Shown piece after piece: positions 30,038 to 40,410 of a stretch of 64,000 nt of DNA (within the stretch, counting starts at the first letter, position 1; every line of letters starts with the position of its first letter). Source of the DNA: Albula goreensis (taxonomy: Eukaryota; Chordata; Actinopteri; Albuliformes; Albulidae); NCBI GenBank assembly GCA_022829145.1, contig CM040743.1, positions 27,145,646-27,209,645 on the forward strand, read 5' to 3'. The translations under genes were made by a program, and so were the position numbers. The notes under the pieces are model-generated. The model was not told where the DNA came from and did no database searches. It saw nothing but the letters and a program-made list of their open reading frames with translations.

Positions 30038-33000
30038 TTACATTTATACAGCATTTTATCTTTATACCCAAAGTCACTTACAATAAAGAGAGGCACTCAA
30101 CCATTTCCAATATATGATATCCAGCAAGTTGATGCACAGCAGCCATTATGTACTAGTATGCTCAAAGCGCATCAGCTTGTGCTTTGTTTTAACTGGTTGT
30201 GTTTCTTATATCTTTCTGTCATGGAAATCTAGGGGTTATCGTTGAAGCTAAGCTTGAGTGCAATCCAGCCCATCACTATCTCAATCACTCCTTATGTCTG
30301 TCACATATCGTGTGATTCTGAATGGTACATCTCTATAAACATATAAAGAGGTTTGGTCATGATAATGATAATGGCAGGGGCTAACAGTTAGGTCCAAAAG
30401 AACTAAAGAGTCAATAGCTAGCTATATGCTATAATAATAGCTAGCTATAACTGTGCCAAATCCTGCCCACCCTGTTCTTAGGGGCTGAATCCATCTCGGT
30501 GTATGAGGATGTTCTCCGTTCCATTCGCTACCGGCTGGCCAAGGATTCTGCCCGCTTCGAGAGGCGCTTCCGCCTGTCCTGCTCCGAGATGAACGGGCGC
30601 TACACCAGCAATGAGCTCACGCTGGAGGTAAATCCCCACCTTCTTGCTTTCAAATCTCCAATGCTGCCGTAGGCGAAGTGCTGACTCAGTGTTAATAGAA
30701 CCGTTTATGTTTCCTGTCAGAAACAATCCGTTTTCTCTCACTGTGGATGCTGTGTTGTGTCTGGCCTAGTCTGTGAAATTGCACTGCAGTTAATTTACAC
30801 GCCACAACTAAAAGTTTTGGGGTAAATTCAGGTCATGTTCAGTGCCCTCCAGTGCAGTATGTTCTGCCCATGTTAACTGTCCCCTAAGTTCCCCTAATGT
30901 TAACCATCCCAAACCTCTCCTGTGTGAACTATCTTGAGCATTTCCCTGCATTAACAATCCCTTAATTTCTCCTGATGTTACCCATTCTAAGCCTCTCCTG
31001 TTTTACCCTTCCCAAACCTTTTCTATGGTAACTATCCCAAACCTCTCCTTTGTTAACTATTCCAAACATCTGTGTTAACATTCCCTAATCTTTCCTGTGT
31101 TAATGATGCCTTCATTGCTCCTCGTGTTACCCATTCCGGTTTTACCCATCCCAAACCTTTCCCATGTTAACTGTCCCAAATTTCTCCCAGGTGAATTTCC
31201 TGCATTCTTTGGACAGTCTGTATCACCCCTCACATCTACTGGCCTCAGAGCAGCAGTTCCTGCACCCATCCCATCACTCTGGAGAGCTGAGCGGACACAC
31301 TCTTCCCAATTTACACCACAGCTCTGGTACCTGCCTGTCTCTAACCCTTATTCTTCGTATTGGTTTTCAATCTTTTATCACTACATATTTTTCTTTTATT
31401 TTACCACATGTTTTAGGACACTCTGGCAACCTATGTCAAGGGAGATCTGGTCAGTCTTACATGCCCTGATGCAGATTTCCTGATACAGTATTGAACACTG
31501 ATCTTTAAAACATTTTATTTTCTGACTCCCTTTTTAATACATTCTTAGAGAATGTTTCATTAATCAAAAACACAAGCAATACATAGAGAAAGTTAATTAA
31601 TCATTGATTTACCCTATCCAGCACGGCCTACAATCAGCCTTCAAAAGAAGCCCCGTACATTTTCATATTCCTTTTCTATGCACTACCCCTTATTCTAACA
31701 CATCCTCCCAAACACATTCCAAGCTCTTGCGCCTTGCTTTCAACTTCTGTTGTAACACTGTATCCCCTACTTCACAAATGTATGATATTCCAGTCCTCTG
31801 TCACTCATTCAAACCACAGTTTTGGTACCTGCCAGTGTCTGTCTCTTCTTGTAATACTTCAGTATCATGAGCTGATACCACAGCTCTGGGGTATTCCCGC
31901 CTCTCCTTTCTAGCTCAGTGGTTGGAAAGCACGAGCTTTCCAACCCACATGCTCAAAGCCCTGGAGCGTGTCCATCTCTATGTCAGTAATTCTTTAATTC
32001 CAGCACGCATCCTCCACAACTCACAATGCAAATATCATATCTGTCTCTGTCAGTGATTATATTTGTGTCCTTTTTTTTTTTTTTTTTTTTACTCTCAGTC
32101 GTGCCAGGAGCAGCCACAGTCATCATCATGGTTTGTGTGGGATTCCTGGCTGTCATGGTGATCTTGGGTGTATTCAGAATCCGCTCCATCCATCGCCGTG
32201 ACGATGGGGCCAGGGGTGGAGAAAAGGAGGGTGGTGGAGAATGGGACGACTCTGCCCTCACCATCATAGTTAACCCCATGGAGGTAAAACAGAAATTTTA
32301 AATTGAAAATTATTTCCAATATTGCCATTAGATCAGGGTTATTCAGCTCCAGTTCTGGAGGGCTGCAGTGTCTGCAGGTATTTTCTCTAAACATACACTT
32401 TGAAAAATGATTTCACTAACTGGTTTACCTAATTGGTTCAGAGGGTGGGCTAGTTGTTGAAATCAGCTGGTGGTTTGTATAGTTGGAACACTGACTTGCA
32501 GACACCGTGGGTCTCCAGGACTGTAGTTAAATAGCCCTGCATTAGAATATGACAGGATTTGTTTGAGAAGATGTAGATTGCTGTTACTTGTACACACAGC
32601 ATCAAACAAAATAAGCTTTCTCCAAACAACTTTGTTGGAAAATGTGACCTCACCTGAGCTTGGCAAGCTCCTAGTATTTCAATTGGTGACAACTTCACAG
32701 GTGAGTATGCTTGGTTTTTGCAAGGGAAAGCGGAAAGTTCCCAGCTGTTTCCATTCACATATTATTGTTCTCTTAACACGATAAGAAATTATCTTTTTTT
32801 AGCGAGATCTATTGTTTTTATAGTCTGCCAGCTTTTTTCATTAGATAAGTAACACAAAATGAGAAAAACCAAAGTCATATAAATCCAATATAGCTGCTAA
32901 GGGTTGTAACATAGAACCTCTGTGATTCCTCTTCATCACTGTGTTCCACACCACAGTCAATGTGCATAACATGTACATGATGCCTACTCCTCCTCTCTTT

Positions 33001-33159
33001 CTATGTCAGACATATGAGTCACGGATGGGCGTGCCCGCAGACATGGAGGGAGAAGACGAGGATGATGAAGAAGGCGTGGAGTCACCCGGAGACGCCAGTG
33101 ACGACCAGCAAATCATCATCAAGAAGGAAGGGAGAGACTCTGCCCCCCGGCGTTATTGA
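20430..33159 (+). CDS. clstn3: Calsyntenin-3, complete coding region
   Basis: This is a type I membrane protein of the postsynaptic membrane, a cadherin-superfamily synapse organiser whose tail binds kinesin light chain. Coding exons: 20430-20496, 21734-21856, 23423-23633, 24058-24266, 24519-24668, 25048-25233, 26287-26574, 26909-27021, 27296-27455, 27739-27792, 28061-28209, 28404-28552, 28694-28920, 29799-29960, 30482-30627, 31191-31326, 32099-32283 and 33010-33159. The total is 2,865 nt, 954 aa (human CLSTN3: 956 aa). In order: signal peptide (MNGVNFIYFLLLCLISVAHG), two cadherin repeats (KHKPWIETEYQG; HVRVNDVNEFSPVF), a laminin-G/LNS domain (residues about 330-560, including CDSEWHH and FDPALIHDNG), the calsyntenin region ending RLSCSEMNGRY, a transmembrane helix near residues 848-869, and a tail with WDDSALTIIVNPME (W at about 892), an acidic stretch and terminal RRY. 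These features match CLSTN3 better than CLSTN1 or CLSTN2. Confidence 0.95.
20497..21733 (+). other. clstn3 intron 1
   Basis: The intron holds a GA-rich low-complexity segment at about 20865-21230. Open frames on its pyrimidine-rich complement are compositional artefacts. Nothing else is recognised. Confidence 0.6.
22430..22702 (+). mobile_element. tRNA-derived SINE of the V-SINE/HE type with internal duplication (clstn3 intron 2)
   Basis: The head has a tRNA-like B box (GGTTCAAGCC) near 22482-22491. The body contains GGGCCCTTGAGCAAGGC. The 3' end reads AAGTTGCTTTGGATAAAA, then GTGTCAGCTAAATGACTG and TGTAATG repeats, a tail shared by many teleost SINEs and L2-like LINEs. Inside, a segment of about 45-55 bp containing GGGGGGATTGACCCTTGGTT is present twice in tandem (about 22561-22603 and 22607-22660). 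Confidence 0.75.
25355..25686. mobile_element. Tigger/pogo-like MITE in clstn3 intron 6
   Basis: A 332-bp non-coding element begins CAGGGGTCCTCGATTTACGA and ends GGACCCCCTG. It is flanked on both sides by TA (25353-25354 and 25687-25688). The short terminal inverted repeat (CAGGGGTCC against CAGGGGGTCC), the TA target site and the 'GATTTACGA' type end are those of Tigger/pogo-class Tc1-mariner relatives. There is no transposase, so it would be non-autonomous. Confidence 0.65.
28921..29798 (+). other. clstn3 intron 13
   Basis: AT-rich intron without recognisable genes. It holds a stretch rich in GCTAGCTAG-type tetranucleotide palindromes (about 29200-29345), which may be an old repeat. Confidence 0.4.
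29978..30036 (+). repeat. (GAT)n microsatellite in clstn3 intron 14
   Basis: About 18-19 uninterrupted GAT/ATG triplets begin roughly 20 bp after the 5' splice site at 29961. The following sequence (30037-30100, TTTATACAGCATTTTATC and CCCAAAGTCACTTACAATAA) resembles a common teleost SINE/LINE 3' body, so the repeat may have grown at a retroelement end. Confidence 0.9.
30868..31190 (+). repeat. Degenerate 26-bp minisatellite ending in a splice acceptor (clstn3 intron 15)
   Basis: About twelve imperfect tandem units of roughly 26 bp, close to TGTTAACTATCCCAAACC followed by TCTCCT. The last unit runs as ATGTTAACTGTCCCAAATTT then CTCCCAG, and its end is the 3' splice site of the exon starting at 31191. 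The repeat therefore supplies the polypyrimidine tract and acceptor. Confidence 0.8.
32071..32090 (+). repeat. T20 homopolymer in the polypyrimidine tract before the clstn3 transmembrane exon
   Basis: Twenty consecutive T bases are followed by ACTCTCAG and the exon at 32099-32283 that encodes the membrane span and WDDS motif. Confidence 0.9.
32334..32539. mobile_element. hAT-type MITE in clstn3 intron 17
   Basis: A 206-bp element has terminal inverted repeats of about 45 bp. The left end starts CAGGGTTATTCAGCTCCAGT and the reverse-complemented right end CAGGGCTATTTAACTACAGT. It is flanked by 8-bp direct repeats, CATTAGAT (32326-32333) and CATTAGAA (32540-32547). The 8-bp duplication and CAGGG ends indicate the hAT superfamily. 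It has no coding capacity. Confidence 0.8.
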
Positions 33160-34700
33160 GCCAATCACAGCACTGTTCACTAACCACAACCACGACAGCA
33201 CAGAGTATATCTACACTCTACACAGTATAGCCTCACTCTCAATACACTGCTGAAGACAGATCCATCGAGTGTACACTCATAAGGACTATGCATGCCATAC
33301 ACAAACCTAGCTGAACTTAATGTCTTCATACGCACAACAGCAAAGCGTTTGTTACTTGAGACATTTACCACCCCACCGTACTACACAATATTTGTGATTT
33401 GGTTCTTGACCACATTAAATGTTCCCACAGAGACGTGACAATGGCAAAGCCATATATACACTACACATTTAGGTTGGGAGAATTTTAACAGTTGTTTTAT
33501 CAAAGCCTCGTATACCTCCCATATTGACGCAACTTATTTAACATTATGTGTCTGCAATTATCAAAAAAATTGGTCGTGACTTTGTTTTAAAAAAACACAT
33601 GAGTCATCCTTTTCTGAATAATCTGGCGTTGGACTGACACTAAATTGTTTGAGCAAAGATTTTACAGAATTCATTGTAAATTAATAAATTCACAGTAGTT
33701 TTGGACATTAAAAGGTGAGGTTTGTGCTTCAGAAATAAATGTTGAAATCCTCCAAGCCAAAACATATGAAATCAACAATGAAATGAGTATGTATCACACA
33801 GTAGAGAACAAAACAACATGGATCATAACTACTGTACACAAAATAGATGGAAAATTTTTCAACAAGATCCTACTTTGTTGCACAATGTCTACACATTCAT
33901 TTGCTACTGAAAGCATGCAACGAGTAATGATGATAAAGTGTAACGCGTTGATGTAGCTGTTATAACGCAAGCTCAGTGCGTCAGAACACATCACTTAATA
34001 TACAATTCCCACAGCTGAACAGTTTTCACTGCACTGTCTGCTACCCTCACATTGCTACTCCTCCCCTCCACTCACCCCCACACTGTATCCTGAATGTCAG
34101 CTCAGCTTGGGCACTTTTGATTGTACTGAAATTTTGTAAATACTGTTACTATTATTACGGTATTATTATTTCAAGGAGCTTCAGTTCTCCCGCTGTGCCT
34201 GTGTAGACAGAGGTGGCAGTCTCCCTCTCCTGTGAAAGGAGAGAGAGATATACTCCATGTCAATATGAGTTCTACCTTTTTTCATGATTTGAACTCTCAC
34301 CTCCCTGTGCTGTTGATTATGATGTCAACAACAATAATAGTATTAGTTATGATAACAGCAAGCTTGCTTAGTGTTAGTTAATTTGTATGTAGGCATTTGG
34401 ACTCCAGTGAACTGAAAGGCACATTGTTGTGCCTTTCACTTTGCTCCTTTGTTTCTATTTCCCACCACTCTTTGATCCCCTGAATCTCCCAGCTGTATTT
34501 CTCCTTCACCGTTTTCACAAATCTTTCTCTCTGTTCATTCTTTCCAGTCTTTTATATCCTTTGTGTTTTGTCCATATAACTGCTCCCTCTCTCCTCCCCA
34601 TTCGATCACCTTATCCTGTTTACCTAGCTGTGTGTCTGTGCGTTATCGTGTGCAGTGATGACCTGTCACTAAATAAAGCCTGTGTTTTTTCAATGTAATA
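33160..34700 (+). other. clstn3 3' UTR
   Basis: Non-coding sequence after the TGA. An AATAAA hexamer at 34672-34677 follows CTGTCACTA and would give a 3' UTR of about 1.5 kb. A further AATAAA near 34837 is an alternative. Confidence 0.5.
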
Positions 34701-36428
34701 TTAAAAATGGAAACAGTTGCATTACTAATGTATGAATATAACTATGATAATTATATAGTGCCCATAACAAATTCATTATATGATGATTGTGAAAATTATA
34801 TTGAGTCATTGTATTGATAACTGTAAAAAATTCATAAATAAAACATTTGAATGATGTGTATATGCTGTTTGTATATTACCATACACAATCTGATTATATC
34901 ATGTTACAGTAAAATAAACAAATAAATTATGCTGAACTCACTGCTCTCATTCTGTGCTTCTTGCATTTAGCAAACATTTAATAAATGTGATTTCTGAAAG
35001 GTTGTATACGTTTGGTTATGGTTTGGAACTTTTACTAAATGTTGAAAAAATGATGTACAAACAGCAAATGTAAGATTCACAGAAATAATTTTGGCAATTT
35101 GTTATAACCTTTAGTGTAAATTTTATGGCTTGAGTATACATATATGTGTTTTGCTTTAGCTTGTGATATTTGCGGGTATTGTTGTGGCATTTTGATTGAT
35201 CATGAAATTACAGTGTTTGTAATCTCTTATTACAGTAGCAATGACACAAACTCACATACAAATGCAGACAATAATGTCTTTAATGCAGAATTCTATGTTT
35301 ATTAGAAAGGTATTTTAATCACAGTCATTTTGATAAGATGTGTAAAATTACTACAAAAATGCAGTAAGTGTTTAGCAGGTGTGATTCATACATTATTATT
35401 TATTACGCAACACATACATTTCAGTTTCCTTATATTACCAAAAACAAAACAGTACAGTGTAGCTGAGAGCTACCATACATTGTACTATAATGCACTGCTC
35501 CCCACTGCACATAATACCATATAATTTAATGACACCATTATTCACACAACAGATGTAACATGCTATTTCTTTCACATTAGTTCAACACCACTGGGAAAAA
35601 TCACCTTTAGCTTCTTTGGTTTTCAGTATGCAATAATGATTTAAAAGGGGATGAACCTGAACGGTCAGTGTACAGTATGAACAAGGGTTGGTTTTCTTTC
35701 ATATCACCAGCACAATCGCTTTTCCAAGCACTCAATGGATTGCATCATTGCCTACCTGCAAAGGACTTTGGCCTGATGAAACTAAATGCTCTGCTGCCAT
35801 TTTGGCACAAAATCAGATCATGCCATTTTTGTATTACAATCCCTCACATCATCTTGGAGCCAAAATGACAACAGTCCTGTTGTAGTTGCACATACACCAG
35901 TGGATATATGGTGAAATGGTGCTGTACATCAACTCTGCATCCTAATTCATGCACTAAAATATGCAAACAAATATATCCAAACTCAGCTACTGGGACGGGA
36001 GAATCTTAAATGGCCATCAATGATGATAGAGACAAAAAAGATAAACCTGCAATACTAAAAAATCTCATTTTTATATCTCTTCTTTTTGATTCTGTATGTA
36101 TGTCACTCAGTTTTGTCAAAAACCTACAATAAAATTACTGGTCTTTACATAAGTACAATAACAGCATATTTATAATTTTATTATTACTTATTACTATGTG
36201 ATGGTCATTGATGACATATTGATGTTCTTAGCAATAGCTGTAACCTCTGTACACGTGCATCTTAATTCTTTTTGCTGTTTGAGATGCCATTAATGTTTTC
36301 TAAGAAGTCCAATTCTGCTCCTTCAGAACTTCTCTGGCCCTGCTTGGTCATTTTCCTTTTCTCTCTCTTTCCTCTCTCTATCCCATGTTTTCTCTCTCAC
36401 ACACTCTCACTGTCTGTGGAAGACCAGC
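34701..36428. other. clstn3/gnb3 convergent spacer, probable gnb3 3' UTR
   Basis: AT-rich non-coding sequence between two convergent genes. On the minus strand an AATAAA hexamer lies at 36182-36177, about 250 nt past the gnb3 stop, and others lie further out (for example near 35297). A pyrimidine-rich run at 36360-36415 precedes the stop. No other feature is seen. Confidence 0.4.
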
Positions 36429-39217
36429 TCAGTTCCAGATCTTCAGGAAGCTATCCCAGGATCCTGTGCAGACACACATACCATCGGGTGGCACTCCAGT
36501 GCAGCTCACTCTGTTGTCATGGCCAGCCAACACACCTGTTGACAGACAGGAAGACAATGAGAGATGAAGATACTTGTACTCTACAGTTTTCAACTGTGCA
36601 CAGAATTAAATTAACATTTCACCAAATGCATGATGTTCATATCCAATAATCTATCCCCTTTTGCATACTTCATTGGCCTCAACTCTTTATCCATATGCAT
36701 TCCCCAGTCTGCAGCAATGCCCCTTAACTTCATATTCACTTTCAAAATGAAAGTCAAATTGCATTATTGGCATGAAAATGCACTTCTTACATTGTCAATT
36801 CTTTCATTCCCCTGATGCTCTTACTTACCAATTTTCTCTGCCTTGAGGGAATCCCAGATGTTGCAGTTGAAGTCGTCATATCCTGCCAATATGAGGCGGC
36901 CAGAGATGGAGAGGGACAGTGAGGTGACCCCACAGTTGGTTGAGGAGTCGTTGTAGTTGAGCAGCTCCTGGTCAGCGCGCAGGTCATACATCTTGCAGGA
37001 GCAGTCATCAGAGCCTGTCACCACCGCGTTGCCATTGGGGAAGAACTGTGGACGAGGAGAGGGGTACAGAGGGCAGTGAGAAACAGGCCCTTGCATAGCT
37101 TCACATATGCTGGGCCAACAAACTCTCAGTCCTTGGCCCAGGAACAGGTTTGATTTGTTTTTGTTGTGCACAATCCAGTCTGTCACATCACAGTTAAACC
37201 ACTCGAACCCACTTACTTTAGAACAGAAAAATAATTAGTGCAACCTTGAGCTCAGGTATATACTTCAGCTCCTGCTTTTGTGTATTTAAGTTCAATAAGA
37301 CAGAGTTTGTCTCTGTATGTATTAAAAATGCAATGAATTTTCATGAGCCCTGTAATGGATGAAACTACAAAGTGACAATTGTTAACTTCCTTGAAACCAT
37401 CAAGAGGTTTTTTCTTCCGCATGCATTTTTGCTGTCTTTCTCCTGTCATTATTGTAAATTTTATTATTTTGCTGTTTCACTGTTTCACTTTCAATCTATA
37501 TAACATTTTGTAATTGAGCAGATGGCTCTTATCCAGAGAAAATCACATAAATTCAACATATCTACCATATTAACAGACCAACTGCAGAAAAAATGTATGT
37601 TCCTCCCTTAAAGAAATCAATGTTATGAGCCCAGGTCCCTAGTCATACTGCATACTAAACTGCCTCCTGGCTCCAAACTTACCGCAATGGCATTGATGTC
37701 ACTGGTGTGGCCCTGGAATGTCTGTTTGCAGGTTCCATCCCTGATGTCCCACAGCTTGGCCTGCGAGTCACAGGCTCCAGAGATGAATGTGTTCATGTCA
37801 GGGGACAAGGCCAGAGACATGCAGTCACCCACGTGGTTCATGAAGATTGTTTTTTGCTTGCCGGTCTCAATGTCCCACAGGGCACTGGTTTGGGAGTGAG
37901 ATGGGAGGGGGGACAGAGATCAGAACAAGTTTAGTAAACAATAGCAGCAGTGGAAGTCCTGACATAATGGAAGAGCAAGCAGTTGCACAGATAGGCCTGA
38001 GGATAACTGGGGTCACTCTCGGTTACAGTAAGACAGAGCTATACAGATAATCGATTACCAGGTGGTGTCGCCAGAGCTGGTGAGGATGTCCTGGTCACTC
38101 AGGAAGCGGCAGCAGGAGAGGTAACCTGGACAAAGGACAGGAGTGCAGTTAACAGCAGCTGGCCAACAGGAAGCACTGTCTCCAGTGTAAAGACACACTT
38201 TGGATTTGACCGCTGTCGCTGGTCGAGACTATGACAGATACCCTTGCTCATTCTCAAAACAATTAAATATAATCCAGTCTCAGTGAGCCTTATTCAGTGG
38301 TTAGCAGAACTGTATGATTTGTCAGACAAGGACAGCGTCAATATCTGTCACCCAGCTTGAAAACTGGTAGCATGTGGGCAAAATGGGTAGATCAGATACA
38401 GAATTTTTTTTAAATTCAGGTGATTCAGAAAGGCAAAGAGGCTTCAAGCAGACTACTGCTTACTGTCCCTTGCTTCACATACCTGTGTGAGCATCCAGCT
38501 CTTTCAACACTCTGACATTGCCATCCTTGCCCTTCAGGTTATAGACAGTGCACATATTGTCCAGGCCACCACTGGCCACAAGGTTTCCAGAGGGTGCGAA
38601 AGCACATGTCATCACCCATGAAGACTTGAGGGGGATGGCATTGACCTGTAGAAGGGGCAGGGGTAAGATGAGGGGTAAAAACAATGGTACACAGCATCTA
38701 TATCGAGAGCTGACATAAACAGAAAGTGCTTTCAAAAATCCAGATAGAGTGACTGAACATTTCAGAAATTTTAAAATGTGAGATAAACTGTCATTTTAAA
38801 TATCAAACAAAAATAAACGATCCCAAAAGATCACTCTGCCCTTGCTGTAGTAGTCAGCTTACTCACATCAAAAATTAAATATGCTTTGAAATATGATCAG
38901 CCTGTGACTGCAAGTACTGACAAATTAAAGATCCAGATTTAATGTTTATCCATATTTTTGACACAGGCAAGCATGTGTTCCTCAGAAATATATTCAATGT
39001 TTGTTTTCTATACCATGATCCAAGATGTGCTTGCACAGATATGATTGAGAGGGAGACACTTTTGGGATACAGTTTAATGGCCCACTCACAGTGCAACAGT
39101 TAAACTTGACTTAAATCTGACCTTGTTGGTGGTGTAGGCATCCCACACAATGAGCTTGCCATCCTGGGAAGCACTGACCATTAACCTGAGGTAGAGAAGC
39201 AGAGACACAGACAGAGT

Positions 39218-39312
<95 letters not shown>

Positions 39313-39641
39313 GTATAAGAATAGTAGCCAAAAGAACAACGAATATGTGGTCACTGTATGACAAGTAGACGTAGAGACAGAGGTGCACTTCCTCTTACAC
39401 TGTGAAAAATATTTTGGAATCTAAGCCCTAGTAATTCTAAAATAATTCTTTGCTAAATTTAACTATTTAATCCCTGGCTTTATTGATTTAAACAAAATGG
39501 CATCTTTTGTGATGTATCTGCGTGTATGTATGTGTATTTAAATTAATATTGTTACAGTTTATGTAAATGACTGCTTTGGCAATGCCATACTGATGTATAG
39601 TCATGCCAATAAAGCTCATTTGAATTGAATTAAATTGAACT

Positions 39642-39673
<32 letters not shown>

Positions 39674-40410
39674 CACTGGGGAGGTTGAGCTTTTTAATGA
39701 GTGTGTAGATGGCTGTCAGGATGGTGTGGATATTGGGTATCATCCCTCGCCAAGAGCAAAAACAGATAGCGGAGGCTCCAGTTTTTTCTAGGTCACCAAC
39801 TATCTGACCAAGTCTTTAGCGTACAGTCATTCTATAACAGCGTTGTTATTATTGACACAATGGAATTGTTATGGGTGAGGAATAAATATGAGACTGCAAA
39901 GCAGCTCTCTCAGATCAGTTAAGTCTCCCTTGCGGGAGAAACAGTGTGAATCTCAGGTGAATCCCTGCACTGATGTGTTTAATGCAGATGGCTATTCATT
40001 CTGATGTACAGGTGACACACCTAGCATCGGTGGCCCAGTGCATGGCATAGATTTTGGCCAGGTGACCCTTTAGTGTCTTCCTGGTCTTCAGCTGGATGCG
40101 CGGAATCGCTGCTGCTCCAGATGCCACTGACTCCATGGTTGTGTCTGCAGCCGTCTTGCGGGCTGCCTGGTGGTGGGAAAAGGAATTACCATTATTATTC
40201 AAACGTGGTGATTATTTAAATATACTACTCTGTGGCAATAGTGGTCAGAAAAAACTGCTTTTGCATATACTTGCTATTAACGATTTCTGGACATGTCTGA
40301 CAATTGATTGACATTTACTAAAGCATTCTTCACATGAATTTTGATCAACGTACAGCAATCTGTTCTTTCAGGGTGTTTGCCTCTTTCTTCATTGCTTCCA
40401 TTTCTCCCAT
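36429..40410 (-). CDS. gnb3: Guanine nucleotide-binding protein beta-3 subunit, complete
   Basis: This is the Gbeta subunit of cone photoreceptor transducin and other heterotrimeric G proteins. It is a seven-bladed WD40 propeller with an N-terminal helix that pairs with Ggamma. Eight minus-strand coding exons: 40410-40354 (ATG at 40410), 40166-40021, 39185-39122, 38645-38483, 38125-38059, 37884-37683, 37045-36829 and 36535-36429 (TGA at 36431-36429). The total is 1,023 nt, 340 residues, exactly the family length, without indels against human GNB3. The start [19 protein letters not shown] has the MGEMEQ-type N-terminus of GNB3 rather than the MSELDQ of GNB1/2/4. WD signatures include [40 protein letters not shown] and [11 protein letters not shown]. 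The 146-nt second coding exon corresponds to two exons (39 + 107 nt) in other vertebrate Gbeta genes. Teleost gnb3a/gnb3b cannot be told apart here. Confidence 0.95.
39225..39309. repeat. (AG)n microsatellite in gnb3 intron, next to a splice acceptor
   Basis: About 42 AG units. On the transcribed (minus) strand this is a CT run that ends about 40 nt before the 3' splice site of the exon 39185-39122. The bases between are also pyrimidine-rich. Confidence 0.95.
39500..39675 (+). repeat. LINE/SINE-type 3' tail plus (GA)n in gnb3 intron
   Basis: The sequence AATGACTGCTTTGGCAATGC, then GTCATGCCAATAAAGCTCAT and GAATTGAATTAAATTGAA, resembles the 3' ends of common teleost LINEs, which finish in AATTGAATTG-type repeats. 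A second GA microsatellite (about 39647-39674) follows. Only the tail is recognisable. Confidence 0.45.

Noticed and set aside
29774..30232. 152-codon open frame with polyaspartate
   Set aside because: The first part is the real clstn3 exon (29799-29960). The rest is intron read-through across a GAT microsatellite.
29799..33159. Adipocyte-specific CLSTN3-beta-type transcript sharing the last clstn3 exons
   Set aside because: That isoform is described in mammals. I see no alternative start exon upstream of the last exons that would support it here.
39086..39388. 100-codon minus-strand frame with a long Ser-Leu repeat
   Set aside because: The repeat is translation of the CT microsatellite. 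Only the 64-nt gnb3 exon at its end is real.
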